Assembly (NCBI GenBank): GCA_036940085.1
Contig: JALLBK010000516.1
Span: 1 to 21,282, forward strand
DNA from: Discostella pseudostelligera
Lineage: Eukaryota; Bacillariophyta; Thalassiosirophyceae; Thalassiosirales; Thalassiosiraceae
DNA: 21,282 nt
Direction: 5' to 3'
Part shown: positions 9,468 to 18,924 of the stretch, in pieces
How positions within the stretch are numbered: position 1 is the first letter of the stretch
Layout of the letters: the number at the start of each line of letters is the position of its first letter
Notes under the pieces: model-generated
Seen by the model: the letters and a program-made list of their open reading frames with translations, nothing else
Database searches by the model: none
What the model was told of the DNA's origin: nothing
Position numbers and translations under genes: made by a program

Positions 9468-9820
9468 AAAGCGCTTCAGCGCAGTTAAATAGGATATGAG
9501 CGCCCCCGCGTTATGCTGAGAGGGGAAAGCGATAGAGAGCAAGGTAAGCGGACAATGAGGTGGAGGAGGCAATTGCAGATAGTGGCAATGGGTAGGAGAT
9601 GTAGAACCTAACCTAAAAAAATATGGAGTGATGGTGATGGATGGTATGGTAGGTGATGCATGTGAGATGGAAGATGGAGAATGAATGGATTTCTGCTTTC
9701 CCGCCAAATCTTACGCCACGGTACACCACGCACAAAAAGTCGCATCTGCACCTGCACCTGCACCACATACACACTTCAACCAATACCATCGGCATTGCTG
9801 CATTCAACAATTGCATCAAT
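9468..9820. other. Divergent promoter region between the regulatory gene and PSF1
   Basis: This holds the 5' UTRs and promoters of both divergent genes. It carries one perfect E2F-like site. Both flanking genes have in-frame open sequence running into this region. For the - strand gene it lacks an ATG. For the + strand gene an ATG exists at 9656, but the extra residues do not resemble PSF1. Confidence 0.7.
9697..9708 (+). promoter_or_regulatory. E2F-like site upstream of PSF1
   Basis: TTTCCCGCCAAA fits the E2F/DP consensus (TTTSSCGC) exactly and lies 113 bp before the PSF1 ATG. GINS genes are typical E2F targets at the G1/S transition in animals and plants, so site and gene function agree. 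It also lies 240 bp upstream of the divergent regulatory gene. Confidence 0.65.
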
Positions 9821-10489
9821 ATGAACTACGGATCTCGTGGCCGCGAACTGCTACTAGATCTCAAGCGATCAGATTGGTTGCCTGCCTACAATGAAGAGGG
9901 GGTACGTTCGACATTACAAGAGATTTATTCTCATACCGAAGAATTGACTGTACTTGTTCGGGCATCGTCGAACCGTAGAAGTAATGCTGATGATAGTGCT
10001 GCTGGTAGTGGTGGCGGCGATGGTGCGGGAACAGGTGCCGGACCAGCCATTGAAAATCGTCCCTCGTTAATATTGCACGATGCCTCCATCCGACGCAACA
10101 AACGCTGTCTTCTCGCATACCATGCCTACCGAATTGACAAACTCCGTATATTGCGTTGGGAGACTTCGGGAAATTTACCCTCGACACTCAAACACTTACT
10201 CTCCGAATCAGAAATTGATTTCTTCCATGAATACGACAAATTAATCTCCCGATATCAAATGTCGTCGGGTCCAATGAGTAATTTGGATTTAAATGCTGAT
10301 CAATATCCTCCCGAGGAGAATTTGATACAAGTTCGTGTAGTGCAGTCTGGTTTGGGTAGTATTGAAACGGAAATGTGTGGAACGGTACAGTTGGAGATGG
10401 GATCGATGCATTATTTGCCAAGGCAAGATATTGAGCATTTGATACGGGGGGGAAGTGTGGTGCAGCTCAGTGGCGAGGAGAGTTTTTGA
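9821..10489 (+). CDS. PSF1: DNA replication complex GINS protein PSF1
   Basis: Single exon, 222 residues. PSF1 is one of the four GINS subunits of the CMG helicase (Cdc45-MCM-GINS) that unwinds DNA at replication forks in the nucleus. Family hallmarks are in order: the N-terminal [21 protein letters not shown] (residues 9-29), then the central [19 protein letters not shown] (91-109) with LRWE (111-114), and the C-terminal B-domain ending [15 protein letters not shown] (197-211). It is slightly longer than the animal protein (about 196 residues) because of a Ser/Gly/Ala-rich insert at 55-77. The ATG at 9821 is chosen because homologous sequence begins there; the in-frame ATG at 9656 would add a His-rich stretch unlike the family and would put the E2F site inside the coding region. 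Confidence 0.95.
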   Translation: MNYGSRGRELLLDLKRSDWLPAYNEEGVRSTLQEIYSHTEELTVLVRASSNRRSNADDSAAGSGGGDGAGTGAGPAIENRPSLILHDASIRRNKRCLLAYHAYRIDKLRILRWETSGNLPSTLKHLLSESEIDFFHEYDKLISRYQMSSGPMSNLDLNADQYPPEENLIQVRVVQSGLGSIETEMCGTVQLEMGSMHYLPRQDIEHLIRGGSVVQLSGEESF

Positions 10490-11100
10490 AAGAAAGTTGT
10501 AGTCGAATCTATCCTTTTACTTATGGTTTGAGAGACTGAGTACATATCTCTGATTGACAAAAGTCATCGAGTTTAGTGCCACGCCGGATCGTCGGGTTGA
10601 TGGCGAAATTGAGAATCAACAACGAGGAGCAGCGGGAGCGCTTTTTTATCTTTTACCATATGTCTTTCATTAACCTATATTGCATTATCGAGAAACAAAC
10701 CTTAGAATATATTTAATCCTAATGTCCTTCGGCCGTGTTACAATTGTATCACTTTGGAGTAAATAGTAAAGATTTACTAGAACTTCGACGTCTCCCGAGG
10801 TCGCTTCGAATCTACACAGTCTGCCACGTGTCTTTCCCGCCAAAACTGTAGCGATAATATGGCGGGAAAATGTGGCTAAAATGGCGGGTAGACACTGACG
10901 TCACTCTCCTCTTCCCGCCATTTTGTTGTGTCACCTTCCAATGTCCAACACTGCATGAACCACCACGAAGTGTCATGCAACCATGATGGCCAACTCTCTA
11001 TCACTATCACCCATCATCAATAGATGATAGTGAGGGTCAAACATCACCTTCGCCAGTCGCAAGGCCATATTATCATCACACGCCCTAGAAACACAGCAGA
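10490..11100 (+). other. Intergenic region upstream of the MATE gene with an E2F/CRE cluster
   Basis: Positions 10490-10820 hold the PSF1 3' UTR and unremarkable AT-rich sequence with one T-run near 10641. Positions 10825-10924 hold a compact cluster of regulatory motifs. No small gene is supported. Confidence 0.65.
10825..10924 (+). promoter_or_regulatory. Cluster of four E2F-like sites with G-box and CRE
   Basis: In order: CACGTG (10825-10830), TTTCCCGCCAAA (10833-10844), GGCGGGAAAA (10861-10870), GGCGGG (10883-10888), the palindromic CRE TGACGTCA (10896-10903), and TTCCCGCCATTTT (10912-10924). The block ends about 175 bp before the MATE start codon, a plausible proximal promoter distance. 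Confidence 0.6.
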
Positions 11101-13017
11101 ATGACCCTCCGAATAAATTTCTTAGCCATTTTATTCTTCTTCGCACTACCTACGGAAAGTCGTGCCTTTGCCGCCGGAGGTAGTACTACTCCACTCCTCA
11201 ACGGTATCGTCGATGGATCACCAGTACACAGCAAAGGACGCTCTCCGCCACCTCTCGCCAATGCCGCCATCCATCATCGTCGTCATCATGATGACTACTC
11301 GTCGGTACGCTCACTTACACGTCTACGCGCCGGCGGTGCTGCAGATTCCAACACCATCCCTCCTCCAGCACCACCCACCGGACTTGCATTACTAAAGTTC
11401 TACTTCCCCTGTCTTGCACTATGGATCTCCGGACCACTATTGTCACTCGTCGATACCAGTTTCGTCGGTCTCAGTGCCAAGGCTACCGGTGTTGGCATTG
11501 GCAGTTCCGCATCCCAACTAGCCGCATTAGGACCAGCCACCACCTTCATCGACGGTAGTTTGTACCTATTCGCCTTCTTAAATGTTGCCACGACCAATTT
11601 ATATGCAAGTGCATTGGCACGTGGACGTAGTGAGAAGAAGAATCGGGTGGGGATTGATGAATTGCCCGGAGAGGGGGTGGTACGTACTGCCGCCAAAACA
11701 AGTTTGATATCGGGATTTGGATTGATGTTTTTGCTTTTGGCGGTGGCACGGCCGTTGATTGCACTGTACATTGGTGAGTTATGCATGTAATTGTGTTGTT
11801 TGATGATATCAAATAATGATCCAAGAGATATTTGTTGTGTGAGATTGGAGTTCTGGAATTCATGAGTTTCATCTTTGAACTTGATACATCTTGGCATTGA
11901 CCGAACTGAATTGTAACTCATCTGGAACAGAATCTCAATATCCGTTGTTGTTACTTCTTTCACAGGTCCCGAAGCAGCTGCATCCCCTGGACTGCTCGAC
12001 GCTGCTCACGAATACGTTCAAATACGCGCACTCTCAATGCCCACGTCTCTCATTGGTGGTGTCCTCCAAGCGGCATTGCTTGGTGCAAAGGATAGCGTCA
12101 CACCCATGGTTGCCATCTTGTACAGCACAATAGTAAATATAGTTGGTGATTATCTTCTCGTGACGAGGTATCATATGGCATTGAAGGGAGCAGCCATAGC
12201 TACTGTTGCGGCACAATGGGCTGGTACGGTGGCCATGATTGGTCCGTCGCGTAGGAAGTTGTTGTCGAAGGGATCCTCACTAGGTCTGCTACCACGATGG
12301 ATTACAAAGGCTGCTCCTGACGAAATCAATTCTCGAACATTCTTAAAATTCGCCGCACCGGTTTTGACATTGATTATTGGGAAGATTAGCGCATTTGGGT
12401 TCATGACGAATGCTGCCGCGGGCTTGCCAGGCCAACCGGTTACATTGGCAGCTCATCAAATTGCATTATCGTTGTTCTTCTTTGCAAGTCCGTTCATGGA
12501 GGTCATATCACAAACTGCTCAGACGTATTTGCCACAGTATTTAGTCCTTCCGGATGTGAAGAAGGGACAGAGTATTAATGCACAGGAGTGGAAGGATGCG
12601 TCGAATCGATTAGTACTACGTTTGGAGAAAGTTGGACTTATGGCAGGGGCAGTAGTTGCATCCGTTGTGGCGTCGATAGTTGCATTCCATCCCGGTATAG
12701 TTACCAAGGATTTGACCGTACAAGCAGCAGCCAAACCTCTCGCTCTTACTTTGGCTGCGGGAGCATTCCTAACTGCTCCAGTTGCAGTATCGGAGGGTGC
12801 ACTCATCGCTCGGAAGGAATTGTCGTATCTTGCGGGTGTGTACTTCATCAGTACAGCTCTACTGCCACCAGTACTTCGGAAGATACGATCCGGCGGAGGT
12901 CCCGTAGCTCAGGTCTGGGTTTGTTTTGCCTTGTTTCAGCTATTCAGATCATCGTTCTTTGCGGGAAGGCTATTGGTGACAAGGAATAGCAAAGCAGAAG
13001 AAGTTGCTGTCAAATAA
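11101..13017 (+). CDS. Plastid-targeted MATE-family transporter (two exons)
   Basis: Exons 11101-11773 and 11966-13017 give 574 residues; the 192-bp intron runs GTGAGT...CACAG in phase 1. MATE proteins are multi-pass antiporters that move organic solutes or drugs out of a compartment using a proton or sodium gradient. The N terminus is a signal peptide ([11 protein letters not shown]) followed by SRAF at 20-23, the diatom plastid motif, then a Ser/His/Arg-rich transit-like stretch to about residue 85. The first MATE half starts near [20 protein letters not shown] with the family's D-T-x-F-V-G pattern (DTSFVG). The second half carries [20 protein letters not shown] (246-265), with AKDSVTP just after. 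MAHQ-like [15 protein letters not shown] and a final [11 protein letters not shown] segment fit the fold. The closest relatives I recall are plant chloroplast MATE proteins; the substrate cannot be read from sequence. An envelope location is inferred. Confidence 0.93.
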
Positions 13018-13408
13018 CTGTCCGAAGTTGTGGTTAGTCGGACTGCATGTTAATGAATGTAGTGATGGCTACGATAGTCGAGCAGCTATTGAAGGATGGT
13101 AAACATCATTTCATCGAAAGACTCGTTTGTTCATTCGTAACAAAGATAAAATATGCTGGCGACTGTATCTCGATCTTCAGGGCATACTAACTTTAGTAAT
13201 GCAATTACATGGTAAGCGAAAAAATACCGTATTTCATTTAATCTCCAACATGGCCTTCGTTCGGTGCAGTATTCGAGAGCAGCAATTAGCCAATGATTAC
13301 GAAGAATTATGTGCTCTCGATACAATTATACTGCAGACGACTGCGCTCCAAATCCCTCTCATGGCGTTTCGGCAGGCAATCACTCACATGCACCTTTCAC
13401 GCAGCGTC
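13018..13408. other. Convergent intergenic region between MATE and MRT4
   Basis: Tail-to-tail spacer holding both 3' UTRs. Small open frames on both strands here have no recognisable content. Confidence 0.65.
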
Positions 13409-14513
13409 TCAGAGCTCTTCGATCGCCCCATCCTGCTTCTCCCACCGACACACCAGTCCAATGCGAAAAACCGCCAGCTTCACTCCCATATGCACCAAAA
13501 TTTTACACTGTTCCACACTTAACTCCTTCCCCGCCTTACAAACTTCATATTCCGTTCTTCCTCCTACAAATCCAACCCGACCATTCTGTACCTCCACGGG
13601 CAAACCCAATTTACGAAATTGTTCAACCATACTCACAGGGTGCGTCTCAATCTGTTCTTTCGTTAGCATAATCGATCGTTCAGCTACAGTCCCCGCACGT
13701 GCAAAATCTTCCACAGCTAAAGTATTAAAATACTCTTCGACATCAATAGCATTTCGATTAGTACAGAGCAACCCCACCGATCCGGAAATCGATTTGGATA
13801 ATTGATGGAGATTGTCCGAGTATTCATCCTCGGGTGTGCGTCCGAGAGCAATTTGTAACAGCTTGTTTTTGCCTAGAAATAATCGTCCATCGGATTTGGT
13901 TGTATCATCATCTTCTTCATTATCATCAATCATATCACCACTCTTACCACCACCACGGAAATGCAAACGAACATCCTTGAAATGATTCGAACGCATATTC
14001 TCGTACGAGAAGAGGTAGACTCGATCGGAGGCATCAATGGCATTCCGTACTGTATCGACGTAGGTGGTTTTATGTTCCCGAGTCTTTTTGGCAGTTTTGG
14101 TCAATGCCACTTTGTAATGCAACATTATTAATTGCGTAGGAGTGGTGAATGAAAGTGGAAAATATTGGTTTATCAGTTTGTTTGTTTCGGAGCATTTGAG
14201 TGCGCATAATTATGAATGGCGAGAATAACGAGAATGTGTCAGTGAGAGAGAAGTGCATGTGTTCTATCGAAATGATACCATCTGCCATCTACTCTCTGCG
14301 TAATCAATCACGTTGTCTGTGAAGACAACCGCCAACTTTCGACGACGAAGACGACGATGTACAAGCCCCTCGAAATGGATCAGTTGTCCCAATCAGTGTG
14401 CGCGAGGCAAAACGAAAGCCAACCCCTGGCGCGAGAAATAAATACAACATTGACCACAAATTTTCAGCTCTCTCTCTCTCCTCACCTTTTTGCGCTCGCT
14501 TCGATTTAGGCAT
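13409..14513 (-). CDS. MRT4: mRNA turnover protein 4, ribosome assembly factor (two exons)
   Basis: Exons on the - strand are 14513-14486 (28 bp) and 14109-13409, giving 242 residues. The 376-bp intron runs GTGAGG...ACAAAG in phase 1. MRT4 is a nucleolar paralogue of ribosomal stalk protein P0; it holds the P0 site on pre-60S particles until P0 replaces it. The tiny first exon encodes MPKSKRAQK and splices onto [14 protein letters not shown], which recreates the conserved MPKSKR...LTKTxKK start. Further matches: [17 protein letters not shown] (41-57), [20 protein letters not shown] (86-105), [19 protein letters not shown] (110-128), FARAG (145-149) and the C-terminal [19 protein letters not shown]. 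An acidic insert at about 62-84 (with DDNEEDDD) is extra compared with yeast and human. The large exon alone would start at a spurious intronic ATG (14125). Confidence 0.95.
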
Positions 14514-15292
14514 TATTGATGTCGCAAAACGTTGATAGATTGGAAGTTTCTCAGAAGGGTGGGGCGACGGAGATAGAGGCGGTCTTTATTTATGGAGGTT
14601 GATTGGAGACGGTTCGATGATCATTGATCATCATGTGATCATGGCGATGAGCGATATGGCACATGGTGATGAATGAAAATGAATGGTGCCGGCAATAACT
14701 TTGGACAATGGATTTGGCGCCAAGCGTCCCGCGCGTGGCTATCTGATGGCATCTAGTACTTTCCTACATACGAATACGTACTTAGGTCAGTACCAGAATT
14801 GTTGGCATGCACTGACTGTGATTTCGAGCCCATGAACACCATGACCAGGCATCCGACGCCGGCTCCCTACCAGCGCCCAACGCAATCTATGAAAGATAAG
14901 AGGCGCAGTGTGAGCTGAATTTTGAGTAGCTTTATGGGATGCATTTTCGCCCCGATTCTATGCTGCCACTCGCAGGGGCATAAGTCTACTAGGTAATACA
15001 GGTCAGATGAGCCATCCCAACATCAATAGAAATTTCTGTTATCTCTTTTGTACTAGAGCATTAATCGATTGTCATTGCTGGGTTTGGGAAAACTCTGCTG
15101 AGCAACAAGTAGTTAGCATCATTAATTACCAGTTCTTCTCCTCAATCCCATCACACGAGCCTTCTGGTCCTTCCTCCTCCCACGATATGTACTGTTGTAG
15201 TCATTCATTATTCCAGCATCCTGGATTGTTCGCAGGGCTAGTATGTACCTCCGAATCGAATGCTTTTGCTGCTGTGTTGCTCCAATGTTGAC
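14514..15292. other. Intergenic region upstream of MRT4
   Basis: This separates MRT4 from the 3' end of the secreted WW protein on the same strand. It holds three TGATCA palindromes within 24 bp (14618-14641) and an E2F-like palindrome TTTGGCGCCAAG (14713-14724), 200 bp upstream of MRT4. The last part (about 15190-15292) may include an alternative last exon of the WW gene. I checked by eye for tRNA and snRNA signatures and found none. Confidence 0.55.
14713..14724. promoter_or_regulatory. E2F-like palindrome upstream of MRT4
   Basis: TTTGGCGCCAAG differs by one terminal base from the symmetric E2F site TTTGGCGCCAAA and lies about 200 bp upstream of the MRT4 ATG (reading on the - strand). Confidence 0.4.
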
Positions 15293-18174
15293 TTACTGCT
15301 GCTGCTGTGGAGACTGTCCTTGTCTAGGCGGCGAATATTGACCGGCATAGGTATTAGGAGGATACTGTTGCTGTTGTCCGTACTGTCCCGGCCTCTGACC
15401 CAGTCGAGGTGGCATTTGCTGATGCTCTTGTCCCTGCTGCTGCTGCTGCTGCTGTGGTTGTTGCCCAGGCATGTTCGTCTGTTGTGGCCCTCGTTGCTGA
15501 ACAATAGGGCCTGGTGGTCCAGCACTCTTATTCCCCCATTGACTTTGAATTGGCGGAGCCCCTTGCTGAACAGCTGTACTAGGACCACCGCTTGCATGTG
15601 GATATGGCGGTGAATACCCAGGTCGAGGCATAAATCCACCAGGAGGGCCACCACGCTGCTGGCCTGGTGGTGGCTGTTGCGGAGGATAGTATCCTCCTCC
15701 TTGCTGCTGCTGAGGAGGATATCCAGGTGGAGGAGGGCCACCGCGCTGCTGAACCCCTCCTGGAGGCTGTTGTTGAGGAGGATAGCCACCAGAAAGTGGG
15801 TACTGATCGCCGCGTTGCAGTGGTGGAGGCACGCCAAATTGCGATAATGGGTATCCTTGTCCTTGCTGCTGGTTTGCATTGTTGTCGCGTTCAAAGATGG
15901 ATCCCTTCACTTGATCAATCCCACTTCGGAAACGACCCCAAATACCTTTGCATAGAAACATCAGCATGCCGATCATTGAATATCGTTTTAGAAATGATCA
16001 TTGATAAACAGACGACAAAACATCATTTGAGAAGTTCATATGCCGTCGGCAGGAGAACAAATTAACATTGCAAACATCATTACAACAGATCGAAAGCCTT
16101 CTTACCAGTACTTGTCTCTCCAATTGCCTTTTGCGCACTCTGTGCACTTTCCCCAATTTGATTCTTCGCTGTTTCCGCCAACTCTTTCGTGCGAGTACCA
16201 AATACACTTAAGCCACCCAATGCTGTCAACATTCAAAAAGGTAATGGGGATGTGCACGACGATTTCGATGAATGCATGAGAACATTTGTTCCTTCGAAGA
16301 ACATGCAATTCTCTTTAATGAACAAAACACAGATACGTACCCTGGCTCCATTTTTCTTTGACTGCATGAGATAATTCTTCGGTACGTTGTTGGACAAGCT
16401 GTCCTGCTCCTGGACCAGCCGTGATAGATTGAGGATGTGGAGGACCGCCATATGGATTGTAACCAGGCGGATACTGATGTTGTCCAGGTTGCTGTTGGAA
16501 CTGTTGAGTTGGATATTGCTGGTACTGCTGTGGAGGAGGAAACTGCCGTTGCTGCTGAATGCCGCCACCGGGATGTCCTTGCTGCCTTGCGGGAGGTGGA
16601 AACGCACCGCCTTGGGAAGGAGGTGTCATACCATAGGTCGGTGGACGTTCATGACCCTGCTGCTGCGGGGCCTTGAATTGTTGCTGAGAAGGCTGCTGTT
16701 GCTGGTGGGGCGGTGGAGATCGCTGCTGCAGATGTGGTGGCTGTTGTTGGGATGGTCCCGGCTGCTGCTGCTGCTGCTGCTGTCGTGAAAACCATCCAGC
16801 AGGTGGAGCTCCCTGCTGTGCGGGAGGTGACGACGACCCTGGCATCTCCTGTCCCTGTCCCTGCTGCTGCGGCTTTGGCGGATGCTGCAAAGACTGTGGA
16901 CGTTGCCATGATTGTTGCGAACCAGCAGCCTGTTGCGATGGCGGCTTTTGTTGTGGCGATGGTGGCTGAGACTGTTGGTGCATCTGCGACGATTGGAACT
17001 CGCCTCCTTCTCCTCCCTGGGACATTTGCTGCGACATTACAGGACCCCAACTTTGTTGTGTGTTTAACCGAGGCTGCTGCTGCTGCTGGCCGAGCTCCTG
17101 GCCACGATACTGCCCTAGCTGCTGAACATGGGATCCCGACTGTTGCTGGCCATGATAATATTCATGAGGACGATATTGCTGCTGCTGCTGCTGTTGCTGC
17201 GGCGATGCTTGTCCCATAGTTGCCTCCTTCCCACCAACAACACCCGCATTGCCTCCACCACCATCCGAACTGGCAAAAGCATTGGAAAATGGATCCATGG
17301 TTCCATCCTCCCCAAAGCCACTATCCTGCGGTTGTGCGTAGTTTCCATCCACATCGGGTGTTGTACCACCAGAAACAGAGGATTCAGTACCGGCAAAAGC
17401 ACCACCCTCCCCCAAACAACTTTCTTGTCCATCCCCCGCAGATGATGGAGCTGATTCCAAAAGAACATCACCAAAATTGCTCCTATCTGCTAAATCTACT
17501 TCCATCGTTTCTGTAGTGGCTATCTCCGAAGTCATTACTGCCTCTGCCTCTGGTTCTACCATTGGCTGCGATGAGGATGTTCCAACGACAGCCACGGCCA
17601 CGGGCCTTTCCCACTGAGTGACACTGGTCATGGGGTTGTAATAGTACGATCGTCCTGATGTAGGATCGACATGTTCTTGCCATGGTTCTGGCAATGCGCC
17701 ATCCTCGACATCATTGCTGCTGCTGCTGCTGCTGCTGTTGTTGGCTGGCGTTGACTTATCTAGTCCAGACTCGTTCGTTGTCGTAGTAGTTGTAGTGGCA
17801 TCTGTCTCTAATTTGGCTTGTGACTGTTCCCCCCAAGTAGCAGATGCTAAGTCGGATGAAGATGCTTCTTGCTGCTGCTGCTGCTGACCATGAAATTGTT
17901 GAGCATAATATGGGTCATATCCCAACGGTGGACCTCCTCCCTGCCCTTGCCGATCTTGACGTGGCTGTTGTTGCTGCTGATGTGGATAGGGTTGTTGCTG
18001 ATACTGATTTGGCTGCTGAAACTGCGGCTGCTGCTGCTGCTGGGGATGATCTCTATAGTATCCACCACCACCGCCGCCGCCGCCAACACCTCCGGCCGCG
18101 GAGGATGCACCGACCACGACAAGAGTGGAATTCGCGACGAGAAGCGCTACTATGGCAGCTCTTCGAAATATCAT
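15293..18174 (-). CDS. Secreted Gln/Pro-rich protein with one WW domain (three exons)
   Basis: Exons on the - strand are 18174-16341, 16222-16106 and 15945-15293, giving 867 residues. Introns of 118 bp (GTACGT...CAG) and 160 bp (GTAAGA...AAAG) are both phase 1. The start MIFRRAAIVALLVANSTLVV is a signal peptide or signal anchor; the frame is open upstream but has no ATG. A Gly-rich then Gln-rich stretch leads to a canonical WW domain at 161-191 (LPEPWQEHVDPTSGRSYYYN, W165 and W188, ending WERP). The rest is long Gln/Pro/Gly disorder, broken at about 597-680 by a helical segment (RTEELSHAVKEKWSQ, then KELAETAKNQIGESAQSAQK) that exon 2 mostly encodes. PPxY motifs, the usual WW ligands, occur in the protein itself (PPTY, and PPGY twice). 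A cell-wall or endomembrane scaffold is possible; function unknown. The terminal CAGTAAGTC contains a donor-like GTAAGT, so a further exon is possible. Confidence 0.85.
17602..17694 (-). other. WW domain coding segment
   Basis: Residues 161-191 of the secreted protein: the LPxGW-like start reads LPEPW, then an aromatic YYY block, N180, and the second Trp with Pro three residues on (WERP). All signature positions of a group I (PPxY-binding) WW domain are present. Confidence 0.9.
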
Positions 18175-18390
18175 GATTGAAACCACCAGTGGAAACCGAA
18201 CTACCGCGTTATTATTACTTCGATGCCAGAGCCCAATTGCATACGATAGGGGCTTTGATTTATGGTTATGGTTTGGTTTCAAGTTTCAATTGATGTGTGG
18301 ACGGCGGATCGCGAGCGCGATGGCGACGATGACGAACTTCAAGATCAAGAGACACGTGGAAATGAAAGAATTGGCAGTAAGGAAAGATAT

Positions 18391-18582
18391 GGCGGGTTCC
18401 TGCGGGGTGGTAGGAAGATAATATCGCGGGAAGGAAAGATACGGCGGGAAGGAAGGAATGGCGGGAAATGTGAGTGACGTGGCGGAGAAAGATATGAATA
18501 TGGCGGGAAAAAGATCCGGCGCGGAAAGAGTGACGTGGCATGACGAAAGATCTGGCGGGAAGAAGAAAGATCTGGCGGGAAG
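18391..18582 (+). promoter_or_regulatory. Array of same-strand GGCGGGAA (E2F-like) motifs with two TGACGTGG elements
   Basis: Exact GGCGGGAA occurs at 18443, 18460, 18502, 18554 and 18574. Close variants are at 18391 (GGCGGGTT), 18425 (CGCGGGAA), 18481 (GGCGGAGA) and 18518 (GGCGCGGAAA). All read in the same direction. The 12-mer GAGTGACGTGGC occurs twice, at 18472 and 18528. Most motifs are preceded by a GAAAGAT element. The array starts about 220 bp from the WW gene ATG and ends about 340 bp before the ATG at 18925. Confidence 0.65.
18546..18582 (+). repeat. 20-bp-period direct repeat
   Basis: AAAGATCTGGCGGGAAG occurs at 18546-18562 and again at 18566-18582 without mismatch. It is the best-preserved pair within the larger degenerate array. 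Confidence 0.85.
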
Positions 18583-18924
18583 CTTCGGATGGAGCTCCTC
18601 GTTTCGCCATCTCTTGGTTCATTGGCGTTGGGCGATCATCGATCGTGCGTTACGTTCATTTGCATTTCTCACTTCTCGTCTTTGTACGAGTTCCAATTTG
18701 CAAATCGGACTCTATTGCAAGAAAAGTTAATATGAGATCCGTCATTGTTTTTCCCGCCCACCCCATCAGACCCAACGAGCTTTGCATTGTGCACTCAAGA
18801 CGGTGCACCACAACCACAAGCGAGCGAGATTGGTGGTGGCCCATCATTCATTACTACCATACCTGTATCAATTCGTTGCCTCAATTTTATTATTAATATC
18901 ATACCATCAACTCTCCATCAAACC

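Larger units (their letters stand above)
18175..18924. other. Divergent promoter region between the WW gene and the first SMSM protein gene
   Basis: This holds both promoters. It contains CACGTG at 18353-18358, the GGCGGGAA array at 18391-18582, and one reverse-oriented TTTTTCCCGCC at 18748-18758. The open frames over the array are by-products of the repeats, and I call no gene here. Confidence 0.7.

Noticed and set aside
9468..9707. N-terminal extension of the regulatory protein to 9707
   Set aside because: The extension begins with TTG and contains no ATG; its sequence looks like 5' UTR and overlaps the E2F-like site.
9656..9820. In-frame upstream ATG for PSF1
   Set aside because: The added residues are His-rich and unlike the PSF1 family, whose similarity begins at 9821.
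10808..10815. TTCGAATC resembling a tRNA T-loop
   Set aside because: No acceptor, D or anticodon arms can be drawn around it.
12588..12989. A second + strand frame inside the MATE gene
   Set aside because: It is a Ser/Cys-rich shadow of the MATE membrane helices.
14304..14513. A separate 69-residue gene starting MPKSKRAQK
   Set aside because: Only its first nine codons are coding; the rest is the MRT4 intron read through. Splicing at GTGAGG joins it to the main MRT4 exon.
15007..15291. A + strand gene of 94 residues
   Set aside because: It has an ATG, but no domain or signal, and sits opposite the 3' end of the WW gene.
15238..15894. A second - strand gene overlapping the WW protein's last exon
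   Set aside because: It is an alternative frame of Gln/Pro-coding repeats, giving Ser/His/Leu-rich noise.
18125..18622. Small genes over the GGCGGGAA array
   Set aside because: Open frames here arise from the repeated purine-rich motif; no start context or conserved content.
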